Source: CAILZL01 sp035548495 | GTDB taxonomy: Bacteria; Pseudomonadota; Gammaproteobacteria; Steroidobacterales; Steroidobacteraceae | DNA: 64,000 nucleotides | Assembly (NCBI GenBank): GCA_035548495.1 | Contig: DASZSV010000005.1 | Span: forward strand, 1-64,000 | Direction: 5' to 3' | Shown here: in pieces, positions 8,720 to 17,144 of the stretch | How the letters are laid out: every line of letters starts with the position of its first letter | Position numbering within the stretch: the first letter of the stretch is position 1 | Position numbers and translations under genes: made by a program | Notes under the pieces: generated by a model | What the model saw: the letters and a program-made list of their open reading frames with translations, nothing else | Told to the model about the DNA's origin: nothing | Databases searched by the model: none

Positions 8720-9556
8720 ATGAATTCTCAACCATATATTTTGATCCGTACTCTTTTAAGCACACTCCTTTGGACTGCTATTCCTCATGCAGTACTCGCA
8801 GCCTCCTCGTTCGAATGTCTGATAGAACCCAATCAAACGGCTGATATCCGCAGCTCTGTTGTTGGCACCATCAGCCAAATCACTGTACATCGCGGAGAAG
8901 TGATACACAAAGGTCAGCCGCTTGTTGCCCTTGAGTCCGACTACGAACAAGCCGCTTTTGAGCTGGCGCGATACAAAGCGCAAATGAACGGGCAAGTCAG
9001 GGAAGCCGCGGCAAAATTTGAATTTGCAAAGCGCGCTTACGAACGCAAACGTGATATGCATGAAAAAAAATTGATGTCAGCCCAAGACATGGAGGATGCG
9101 GAAAAGGACATGAAAGCTGACGAAGCTGAATTGCAGATGGCGCAGGAAAATCACCAAGTCGCCGTGCTGGAGTCCGCTGAACAAGAAGCGAATCTGAACC
9201 GGCGAACCATACGCAGCCCGTTCGATGGCGTAGTAGTCGATCAACTACTTTTTCCCGGAGAGATTGCCGACCTGAGCGACCCGAAAAAGCCTATTCTGAA
9301 AATTGCTCAAATTGACCCACTCCTTATTCGTATCATCTTTCCGCGTGCGCTGTTCGGTGAAATCAGAAAAGGAACGCCCGTTACGATTGCGCCGGAAGCA
9401 CCGGTGGGCGGGCAGTTCAGGAGTTACATCAAGATTGTTGCTCCCATCGTTGACGCGGCCAGCGGCACGTTCATTGCGTTTGCACAAGCTCCCAACCCGC
9501 AACTCAAAATCCCCGCAGGCATCAGATGCCAGGCAAGCCTCACTGGTTCGCCATGA
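8720..9556 (+). CDS. HlyD/RND-type periplasmic adaptor subunit
   Basis: This 278-residue protein has a cleavable signal peptide (LLSTLLWTAIPHAVLA, about 1-27) and then a compact membrane-fusion-protein fold. The first lipoyl half is IEPNQTADIRSSVVGTI ... GEVIHKGQPLVALES. A coiled-coil hairpin (about 75-155) follows, then the second lipoyl half IRSPFDGVVVDQLLFPGE and a short barrel. It lacks the C-terminal membrane-proximal domain of larger adaptors. It lies 16 bases after the SecA-like gene with a purine-rich GAAGAAG upstream. It is the third HlyD module in the operon and the only free periplasmic one, so it may complete a mixed adaptor ring with the two membrane-anchored fusions. No clear terminator follows; ppc converges from 9673. 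Confidence 0.85.
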   Translation: MNSQPYILIRTLLSTLLWTAIPHAVLAASSFECLIEPNQTADIRSSVVGTISQITVHRGEVIHKGQPLVALESDYEQAAFELARYKAQMNGQVREAAAKFEFAKRAYERKRDMHEKKLMSAQDMEDAEKDMKADEAELQMAQENHQVAVLESAEQEANLNRRTIRSPFDGVVVDQLLFPGEIADLSDPKKPILKIAQIDPLLIRIIFPRALFGEIRKGTPVTIAPEAPVGGQFRSYIKIVAPIVDAASGTFIAFAQAPNPQLKIPAGIRCQASLTGSP

Positions 9557-9672
9557 AAGCCGTGGATCGGATTCTACGCAAGGACATGCCAATTGAATGT
9601 CAATTTTGCTCTCGAACCATTTCGAACACTTAATGACACATCCTGCTTGCTTTCATTGATCGGATTAGTCCC

Positions 9673-12357
9673 TTAACCACTGTTCCGCAATGCCGTGGCA
9701 ATGGCATTGATCGACAATTGCAGTCCATCACGCACTTGTGGATTGTCTTCACCGGCGCGATGCCGTTTCAGCAATTCCACCTGCAACAGGTTCAGCGGTT
9801 CAATGTACGGCACGCGCAGGCGGATGGATTTGTCCAGCGCAGGATTATTCTCCAGCAAGCGTGATTGCCCTGTCACTGCGAGCAAACTGTCACGCGTCAT
9901 GTGCCAGTCATCGCGAATACGATTGAAAATGCGCTCCGCGAGTGCGCGATCTTCAACCAGCGCCGCATAGTGCGCTGCGATGTTGAGATCGGATTTGGCC
10001 AGTACCATTTCCATGTTGTCGAGCGTGGTCCTGAAGAAGGGCCATGCCTGTACCATCTCACGCAACAAGCCCTGATCCGGAAAGGCTTTCAGCGCATGTC
10101 CAACCCCATACCAGCCCGGCAACATAACGCGTGCCTGCGACCAGCTGAACACCCAGGGAATGGCGCGCAAGTCTTCAATACGATCCGACTTGGTACGCGA
10201 TGCAGGACGTGAACCGATTTTCAGATCGGCAATCTCGCGCAGCGGCGTCATCTGCCGGAAGAATGTCTTGAAGCCGTCGGTTTCATACACCAGCGAACGA
10301 TAGGACTTGAACGCCGTTTGCGACAATGTTTCCATCGCCTTGATGTACGGCTCGTGATTGGTCACGGTGGCGCCGGGAATATCCAGTGATGCATACAGCG
10401 TTGCCGAAGTGATGGCTTCGAGATTGTTGATGGCGCTGTCGCGTGTGCCGTACTTGGCGGCGATGACTTCACCTTGTTCAGTGATGCGAATATGTCCCTG
10501 TACCGTGCCTTGGGGCTGCGCACGAATCGCTGCAAACGATGAACCGCCACCACGACCCACAGCGCCGCCACGACCGTGAAAGATTTGCATGGTGGTGTCA
10601 AATTCCCTGAATACTTTTGCCAGGGTTTGCGTGGCCTGATACAAACTCCACACCGAGGTGATGTAACCGCCATCCTTGTTGGAATCGGAATAACCTACCA
10701 TCACTTCCTGCTTGCCGCGCACCTTGTTGATGCCGCTGACTTCCGGCAATGACATCCACTGGCGCATCACACGTGCGGAATTTTCCAGATCACCAATGGT
10801 TTCAAACAATGGCACCACCATGATGGAGGTCTGTGCTTCGGGATGACCGCGGTACAATCCGGCTTCCTTCAACAGCACGCGCACTTCCAGCAGGTCGGAA
10901 ACACTTTCGCATTTTGAAATGATGTAGGTGGTGATGCATGCGGGACCGTAGGTGTCATGCGCGGTCTTTGCAGCACGCACGATGCTCAACTCCGACATGG
11001 TTTCACTGCTGTATTCTTCAAATGGATTAGACAACAGGCGCGGTGAAGCCAGTTCACCCCGCAACAATGTCACACGCTGTTCTTCGGAAAGTGATTTGTA
11101 ATCTTCTGCAACGCCGGATACCTTGAGCAATTCGGCGACAACACGTTCATGCACGTCGGCATTCTGGCGCAAATCCAGCGTGGCGAGATGAAAGCCGAAT
11201 GTCTCCACCGCACGAATCAGTCTGCCCAGCGCACCGCCAGTGGACAATGAGCCCTTGCTGCTCAATGCCAGTGAATGTGCAATGGTAACCAGGTCGGCAC
11301 GCAGTGCATCGGCATCGGGATACGGTTCCGCGCTCACTGACGCAGGACGCGGCGGCGCACGGCCAACAATTTTTTCATAGGTCGCGGCAAGCCGCGCATA
11401 AATGCCGGTAACAGCACGACGATAAGGTTCATCATTGCGCGCGGGATTGTTGTCGTGACTCTTCTCGGCAAGCGCCTTTACTTCATCTGTCACATGCGCC
11501 AGCTCGCTGGAAATGGACAGCTCGCCGCCCAATGCATGCAATTGATCAAGATAGTCATTCAACACTGTTTGCGATGCACGCTTCAATGCCAGCGCCAGCG
11601 AATCTGCGTTGACATTGGGATTGCCGTCGCGATCGCCACCGATCCAGCTGCCGGGACGCAGAAAACTTTTGGGACGATGACCCAGCACGCGTTCCCAGCG
11701 CGCATACATCTGCGGCAACACCGGCAGAAACACATCGCGCAAGTACGCCAGCGCAATTTCCACTTCATCGGCCACATACAGGCGTTCACGGCGCAATACA
11801 CGCGTCTGCCACAACAACGCAATCTGCCGCACGATGGCCGGTTCAATGGCATCGCCTTCCAGTGTTTCAGTGCGGCCCATGTCGCGCAGCTTCATCAGCG
11901 CCGCAATGCGATTGCGATGATCGAGCATGCTCTTGCGCATTACTTCGGTGGGATGTGCTGTAAGCACCGGCACAATCAACGCATCGTCGAGCACCGCCGC
12001 AGCCTGTTCAGCACTGATGCCCTCTGCGGCCAGCCGTTGCATCACGGCCTCCAGATCATCTTCATGTTCCGAGGTCAAGCCTTCACGATCTTCTGCCAGA
12101 TTGGCCAGCATGGAGAACAGCATGAAACCGCGCACGAAGGAAATGGTTTCATCCAGGGTCAGGTTGTCCAGACCACGATCCGCTTCAACCGCGCCTTCAA
12201 CACCGCGATAGCGGTCCACCGATGTCTGACGGATATATTCGATTCGATTGAACAGCTCCTCGCCACCATATTCACGAATCACGTTGCCCAGCAATTTGCC
12301 CAGAAAGCGGATGTCGGCGTTTTGACTGAGCGACTGACTGGAAGCGGTTTGTTGCAT
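9673..12357 (-). CDS. ppc: Phosphoenolpyruvate carboxylase
   Basis: This 894-residue enzyme carboxylates PEP to oxaloacetate to replenish the TCA cycle in the cytoplasm. Diagnostic motifs are VLTAHPTEV (catalytic His), GSWIGGDRDGNP, YSDSNKDGGY and the glycine-rich FHGRGGAVGRGGG loop. The C-terminus ends NSG rather than the usual NTG. I place the start at the ATG at 12357 (MQQTASSQSL), with GAGGA about eight bases upstream. A longer open frame to 12528 adds 57 residues that are not family-like. The length fits bacterial PEPC. It is transcribed away from the divergent GntR-type regulator at 12531 and converges on the exporter operon. Confidence 0.97.
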   Translation of the reverse strand: MQQTASSQSLSQNADIRFLGKLLGNVIREYGGEELFNRIEYIRQTSVDRYRGVEGAVEADRGLDNLTLDETISFVRGFMLFSMLANLAEDREGLTSEHEDDLEAVMQRLAAEGISAEQAAAVLDDALIVPVLTAHPTEVMRKSMLDHRNRIAALMKLRDMGRTETLEGDAIEPAIVRQIALLWQTRVLRRERLYVADEVEIALAYLRDVFLPVLPQMYARWERVLGHRPKSFLRPGSWIGGDRDGNPNVNADSLALALKRASQTVLNDYLDQLHALGGELSISSELAHVTDEVKALAEKSHDNNPARNDEPYRRAVTGIYARLAATYEKIVGRAPPRPASVSAEPYPDADALRADLVTIAHSLALSSKGSLSTGGALGRLIRAVETFGFHLATLDLRQNADVHERVVAELLKVSGVAEDYKSLSEEQRVTLLRGELASPRLLSNPFEEYSSETMSELSIVRAAKTAHDTYGPACITTYIISKCESVSDLLEVRVLLKEAGLYRGHPEAQTSIMVVPLFETIGDLENSARVMRQWMSLPEVSGINKVRGKQEVMVGYSDSNKDGGYITSVWSLYQATQTLAKVFREFDTTMQIFHGRGGAVGRGGGSSFAAIRAQPQGTVQGHIRITEQGEVIAAKYGTRDSAINNLEAITSATLYASLDIPGATVTNHEPYIKAMETLSQTAFKSYRSLVYETDGFKTFFRQMTPLREIADLKIGSRPASRTKSDRIEDLRAIPWVFSWSQARVMLPGWYGVGHALKAFPDQGLLREMVQAWPFFRTTLDNMEMVLAKSDLNIAAHYAALVEDRALAERIFNRIRDDWHMTRDSLLAVTGQSRLLENNPALDKSIRLRVPYIEPLNLLQVELLKRHRAGEDNPQVRDGLQLSINAIATALRNSG

Positions 12358-12530
12358 GACATATCCTCGGCTGAAAAAAGGTGCCGCAAATGGCGACGCG
12401 AGTTGCCTATTTTGATGCAAAAAGCATGACGCTGGCAAAAACAAAAATCGCGCCGAATGACTATTTGTGATTGCAACCGGAGCCAAGCTCGCAGATGATT
12501 GGACAAATCCGCAACCTGTAAAGCGCAATC

Positions 12531-13301
12531 ATGCCAAGAACCAGCACATCCTCCAAATCCAGAAGCCAGAAAGCCGCAAAAATCGTGCGTCCGAAATCTT
12601 CATCCAGGAATGCATTGCGCCTGCATGGGGCCATCGCGCGTGATATCGGTACCAAAATCGCATCGGGCAAGTACAAGCCGGGCTCGTTACTCACCGGTGA
12701 AATTCTGGCCAGCGACAAGCTGAAAGTGTCGCGAACTGCCTATCGCGAGGCCGTGCGCATTCTTGCTGCCAAGGGCCTGGTGGAATCACGCCCCAAAGTG
12801 GGCACACGCGTCAATCCCGTTGATCAATGGCATCTGCTTGATCCCGATGTGCTGGCATGGATATTCGAGTTCAAACCCGAAAATGCCATGCTCACCAACA
12901 TTTTCGAGCTGCGCAAGATCATCGAGCCCAGCGTCGCCGCACTGGCCGCAGAACGCCGCAGCAAGCAGCACCTGATGGAGATGGCCACTGCACTGGAAGG
13001 CATGGCCATGCACGGCTTCACCACCGAAGAAGGCCGTCATGCCGATCAGCAATTTCATTCAGCCCTTCTGCGCGCCTCCGGCAATGCTTTTCTGGCATCG
13101 CTGACCACCAGCATCAGCGCAGCCATCACCTGGACCACGGTGTTCAAACTGCGCCGCAATGCGCTGGTGCGTGACAGCGTCAGCGATCATCGCCGTGTTT
13201 ACGAAGCCGTGGCCGCTGGCAACGCCAGGGCCGCTGCAAAAGCCATGGAGCACCTGATTGAACATGCGCTGGACGAAAGCATCAACGTCAACAGGAAATA
13301 G
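12531..13301 (+). CDS. FadR/GntR-family transcriptional regulator
   Basis: This 256-residue protein opens with a basic Ser/Lys-rich tail, then a GntR winged helix (about 30-98). The helix includes IASGKYKPGSLL, the recognition-helix region KLKVSRTAYREAVRIL and the wing GLVESRPKVGTRVNP. The segment WHLLDPDVLAWIFE and an FCD-type helical effector domain (about 110-245, FELRKIIEPSVAALAAERR; DHRRVYEAV) place it in the FadR subgroup, which often senses sugar acids or other carboxylates. Its target is not evident. It is divergent from ppc and convergent with a CE2-type esterase that ends six bases away, so either neighbour could be controlled. Confidence 0.88.
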   Translation: MPRTSTSSKSRSQKAAKIVRPKSSSRNALRLHGAIARDIGTKIASGKYKPGSLLTGEILASDKLKVSRTAYREAVRILAAKGLVESRPKVGTRVNPVDQWHLLDPDVLAWIFEFKPENAMLTNIFELRKIIEPSVAALAAERRSKQHLMEMATALEGMAMHGFTTEEGRHADQQFHSALLRASGNAFLASLTTSISAAITWTTVFKLRRNALVRDSVSDHRRVYEAVAAGNARAAAKAMEHLIEHALDESINVNRK

Positions 13302-13306
13302 CGGCG

Positions 13307-14380
13307 TCACCAGTTCATTTTCTGTTTGATGAATGCAGTGAGCTTCGCTGCATTCACTTGATGCTGCGGCACACGCGGATGCTTGCCAAAACCGGTGAAG
13401 TCGAAAAACAACGTGTCAATGCGGTGATCATGCGACTCATCCTTGATGCGGCTGACGGCAGTTGTGATGTATCCCGGCCACTTTGAACCTTCTCTGGTGG
13501 CGTCCATGCTGCCCAGCGTACAAACGATATATGCGTCGGGATACTTGCCGCGAATGGTCTTTACAAAATCAACGTAGGCCTGGATGCGCTGTTCATCCGT
13601 GGGCACGGGATTCAACTTTTTTTCAACCAGCCAGCTGTCGTTCTGGAACAGATTGATGACCACCACATCCGGCGTCCATGAAGAAAAATCCCACTGCGTA
13701 TCGTTGTTGCCCACCGCACTCAACTGATCATAAAACTGCGGCATGGTGAAATCGAACCAGCTTACCATGATGCCGATGCCGCTCTGCGACGTCATGTGAA
13801 TCTCGGCATCGAGATTGCGCGCGGTGATGGCCGCATAACTCATGAAACTGTCCTTGTCCTGCAGATGATCATCGGGACCGTTTTCCGGCGCCTCATCTCC
13901 CATGCCGCTGGTAATGGAATCGCCAAAAAACTCAATGCGCCGCGTGGGACGTGCGGGCGGCGGCAGCACGGTTGCATCATCTGCAAGAAGGAATGATTTG
14001 ATGACCGAGGCACCTTCCTCGCCTTCAGTGCGCTTGGTGAACAACAAATGATGTGCGCGGTTCTTCAGATGATCGGCAATCACATACCGGTGCTTGCCCT
14101 GCTTCGCCTTGATGATGACGGGCAACGCGTAATTTCCGTCGATAAATGCATTGAAATAATTTTTTCCGTATTGATCGTCCAGCGTGACCGCCACATATGA
14201 ACCGGTGAAATTCAATGCCACACTGGTATCCGGCCAGGAAATCATCGGCGCATCGGGATGCGAAAAATCAATGCGGCCGGTGTACTGGATATTCTTGTCG
14301 GCGGGCGAAATAACAGTGTGTGCTTCAACCGGGATTGCAACCAACCCCGTGATCAGCAATGTCAGAAACAATCGGATCAT
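13307..14380 (-). CDS. Secreted SGNH esterase, carbohydrate esterase family 2-like
   Basis: This is a 357-residue exported hydrolase. A signal peptide (MIRLFLTLLITGLVAIPVEA) precedes an N-terminal jelly-roll segment (about 22-135, with VALNFTGSYVAVTLDDQYG) and a C-terminal SGNH domain. The nucleophile serine is in FFGDSITSGMG, and the C-terminal GKHPRVPQHQ carries the likely catalytic His. This order matches CE2 deacetylases that remove acetyl groups from plant polysaccharides. The start is uncertain: ATGs at 14398, 14392 and 14380 all precede the signal peptide, and I prefer 14380 because GAG lies five bases upstream. The neighbouring genes give no pathway clue beyond the GH1 enzyme elsewhere in the window. 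Confidence 0.8.
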   Translation of the reverse strand: MIRLFLTLLITGLVAIPVEAHTVISPADKNIQYTGRIDFSHPDAPMISWPDTSVALNFTGSYVAVTLDDQYGKNYFNAFIDGNYALPVIIKAKQGKHRYVIADHLKNRAHHLLFTKRTEGEEGASVIKSFLLADDATVLPPPARPTRRIEFFGDSITSGMGDEAPENGPDDHLQDKDSFMSYAAITARNLDAEIHMTSQSGIGIMVSWFDFTMPQFYDQLSAVGNNDTQWDFSSWTPDVVVINLFQNDSWLVEKKLNPVPTDEQRIQAYVDFVKTIRGKYPDAYIVCTLGSMDATREGSKWPGYITTAVSRIKDESHDHRIDTLFFDFTGFGKHPRVPQHQVNAAKLTAFIKQKMNW

Positions 14381-14649
14381 GACTACTCGCATTTGCATCA
14401 ATGATGGATGTACCCGATTTCCATGATTCACGGAAATCGGCCGGCCAACCTTACAATAAAAGTGTCAACGTCTCCACATCCAGTCACTTCACTTATCTTC
14501 GATCATTGGACAATACACCGTCGTATTACAGGATCGTAACGCGGAATAGCTGTTTGCCCGGCAGATTGCTGCATGGTAGTTGTCGCCAGGCTGGCCAAGA
14601 TCTGAATGCATCGGATAAGTATCAACGACGGGTGAAAAAACTCACTCGC

Positions 14650-16905
14650 TTACCCCTCCACATCCAATCTCTCCACCTTTCTCCATCCCCGCGGCAGCAC
14701 ACCACCACGCTGCGCGCGCTCACCACGATATTCTTTTAAGTCGGCAAACTTCAATGTCATGGTGCGCTCACCGGAGCGCAACAACAGCGATTGTTCAGGT
14801 GCAACGACGGCAACAGCAACGAGAAATTCTTCTTTCTTCTCGAAGCGCTTGCTGTCGATACCGAATATCTTGTTGCCCTTGCCTTTCGCCAGCTCTGGCA
14901 AATCTTTCACTGGAAACACCAGCAGCTTGCCATCGTTGTTCACGGCACAGATCAATGCCTTGTCATTTTCAGGAACATAAGCAGGAATCAATGCAGTTGA
15001 GCCCTCAGGAACATTCAGCACCAGTTTGCCTGCGCGCTTTGCTGCGTACAGTTCTTCAAGTTTTACAACAAAACCATAACCTGCATCCGAAGCAAGCACC
15101 CATCTGTCACCGGGCTCACCGATCATCACACCCGAGAATGTTGCACCATCCGGCGGATCAATGCGTCCTGACAGCGGCTCACCATGTCCACGTGCTGCAG
15201 GAAGTGTGTGAGCCAGCACACTGTAGGTACGGCCGGTGCTGTCAAGAAACACGGCCTGTTGCGTGCTCTTGCCTTTCGATGCTGATTTGAATTCATCACC
15301 GGTTTTGTAGCCCAGAGAACGCGGGTCAATTTCATGCCCTTTCGCCGCACGCGCCCAGCCGCGCGCAGACAACACCACGGTAACGGGTTCGCTGACAACA
15401 AGTTCGGTTTCATCAATGGCCTGTGCTGCCGCGCGTTCAACAATCTTTGAACGGCGCTTGTCGCCAAACTCTTCGGCAATGGTTTCCAGCTCTTCCTTGA
15501 TCAGTTTCTTGAGCTTCGCGTTGCTGCCGAGAATCTTCGTCAACTCATCATGTTCTTTTGTCAGCTCATCCTGCTCGCCACGAATCTTCATTTCTTCCAG
15601 CTTGGCCAGATGACGCAACTTGGTTTCGAGAATGGCTTCTGCCTGCGTTTCACTCAGTTTGAAACGTTTCATCAACGCCGGCCTGGGTTCATCTTCGCGG
15701 CGGATGATCCTGATCACTTCGTCGAGATTCAGATACGCAATCAACAAGCCATCGAGAATATGCAGCCTGGCAGCCACTTTCTCCAGACGCCAGTTCAAGC
15801 GGCGTTTGACCGTGGTTGTACGATATTCCAGCCATTCAGAGAGAATGGCTTTCAAATCCATCACGCGCGGCCGGCCATCCAGACCGATCACATTCAGATT
15901 CACACGGTACGTACGCTCAAGATCGGTGGTTGCAAAGAGGTGTGCCATCAATGGCTCAATCTCGACGCGATTGGAACGCGGTGTGATGACAATGCGTGTC
16001 GGGAATTCGTGATCGGACTCGTCACGCACATCGGTGACCATCGGCAGTTTCTTGTTGTTGATCTGCGCAGCAATCTGTTCCTGAACCTTGGCGCCGGAAA
16101 CCTGATACGGCAATTCGGTAATCACAATCTCGCCGTCTTCTATTTCGTATACCGCGCGCGCCTTGAACGTGCCGTTGCCGGAAACATAGATGTCCTTGAT
16201 ATCGCTGACTGGCGTAACGATCTCGCCACCGGTGGGAAAATCCGGTCCCTTGATGGTTTTGCACAACTCGCGCACTGACAAATCAGGATCATCAAGCAGG
16301 CGAATGCAGGCCGTCACTACTTCCTTGAGATTGTGCGGCGGAATATCGGTTGCCATGCCCACCGCAATACCGGTTGTGCCATTGAGCAATACGTTGGGCA
16401 CACGCGCGGGCAACAGGACGGGTTCTTCCAGTGTGCCATCGAAATTCAATGACCAGTCCACCGTGCCCTGTCCCAGCTCGGACAGCAACAACGCCGCATA
16501 CCTGGTGAGCTTGGATTCGGTATAGCGCATGGCTGCGAATGATTTTGGATCATCCGGTGAACCGAAATTGCCCTGACCATCAACCAATGGATAACGATAC
16601 GAGAATGGCTGCGCCATCAATACCATGGCTTCATAACATGCACTGTCACCATGCGGATGAAACTTGCCGATGACATCGCCAATGGTGCGCGCGGATTTCT
16701 TTGGCTTTGCGGTCGCGGATAAACCCAACTCACTCATCGCATACACAATGCGTCGTTGCACGGGCTTCAATCCATCGCCGATATGCGGCAGGGCGCGATC
16801 GAGAATCACGTACATCGAATAATCGAGATACGCTTTTTCAGTGAAGGTACGCAGCGATTGCCTTTCAATACCTTCGAAGTCTAAAGTTGGTTGTGATGGT
16901 GTCAT
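14650..16905 (-). CDS. parC: DNA topoisomerase IV subunit A
   Basis: This 751-residue protein is the DNA-cleaving subunit that decatenates daughter chromosomes. The N-terminal region has VGDGLKPVQRRI-type sequence (IGDGLKPVQRRIVYAM), and the catalytic Tyr lies in AAMRYTESKL. The quinolone-pocket stretch HPHGDSACYEAM keeps the Ser and Glu residues corresponding to wild-type E. coli Ser80 and Glu84. The length and C-terminal beta-propeller-like part fit ParC, not GyrA. I start it at the ATG at 16905 (MTPSQPTLD). It follows parE on the same strand after a 239-base gap that contains degenerate hairpins. Confidence 0.97.
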   Translation of the reverse strand: MTPSQPTLDFEGIERQSLRTFTEKAYLDYSMYVILDRALPHIGDGLKPVQRRIVYAMSELGLSATAKPKKSARTIGDVIGKFHPHGDSACYEAMVLMAQPFSYRYPLVDGQGNFGSPDDPKSFAAMRYTESKLTRYAALLLSELGQGTVDWSLNFDGTLEEPVLLPARVPNVLLNGTTGIAVGMATDIPPHNLKEVVTACIRLLDDPDLSVRELCKTIKGPDFPTGGEIVTPVSDIKDIYVSGNGTFKARAVYEIEDGEIVITELPYQVSGAKVQEQIAAQINNKKLPMVTDVRDESDHEFPTRIVITPRSNRVEIEPLMAHLFATTDLERTYRVNLNVIGLDGRPRVMDLKAILSEWLEYRTTTVKRRLNWRLEKVAARLHILDGLLIAYLNLDEVIRIIRREDEPRPALMKRFKLSETQAEAILETKLRHLAKLEEMKIRGEQDELTKEHDELTKILGSNAKLKKLIKEELETIAEEFGDKRRSKIVERAAAQAIDETELVVSEPVTVVLSARGWARAAKGHEIDPRSLGYKTGDEFKSASKGKSTQQAVFLDSTGRTYSVLAHTLPAARGHGEPLSGRIDPPDGATFSGVMIGEPGDRWVLASDAGYGFVVKLEELYAAKRAGKLVLNVPEGSTALIPAYVPENDKALICAVNNDGKLLVFPVKDLPELAKGKGNKIFGIDSKRFEKKEEFLVAVAVVAPEQSLLLRSGERTMTLKFADLKEYRGERAQRGGVLPRGWRKVERLDVEG

Positions 16906-16953
16906 TAAAGCTATTCTCAAAAATCAACAAGATGACAATTGTTATTTGATGTC

Positions 16954-16976
16954 GTTATTCCCGCTTTCGCGGATAA
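16954..16976. repeat. Degenerate REP-like palindrome between parE and parC
   Basis: GTTATTCCCGC, then TTTC, then GCGGATAAC form an imperfect hairpin. The CCCGC/GCGG core matches the much cleaner palindrome at 28961-28988. I read it as a decayed member of the same dispersed family. Confidence 0.4.
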
Positions 16977-17033
16977 CATGACACAAATACAACACTCAAT
17001 CTCAAAAACTCTTGGTGGATTCCAATTTGCGTT

Positions 17034-17052
17034 CTCTCTCCTTGTGAGAGAG
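17034..17052. other. Perfect 7-bp hairpin in the parE-parC gap
   Basis: CTCTCTC and GAGAGAG flank a five-base loop (CTTGT). There is no T-tract on either strand, so it is not an obvious intrinsic terminator. It lies downstream of parE and could be an RNA-processing or pausing structure, or chance. Confidence 0.35.
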
Positions 17053-17144
17053 ACGGAGAAAGGGGTAGCAATCATCAATGTATCTGCGAAGTTCTCCACA
17101 TTCTCCCCGACTCTCTCCCATCGAGGGCAATGGAGTTGAGATAT

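Noticed and set aside
11455..12429. 324-residue plus-strand ORF
   Set aside because: It lies opposite ppc, whose motifs are unambiguous, and its His/Gln/Arg-rich translation is typical of an antisense shadow.
12430..12530. GntR/FadR operator between ppc and the regulator
   Set aside because: ATTGGACAAATCC has half-site character only and no convincing inverted repeat.
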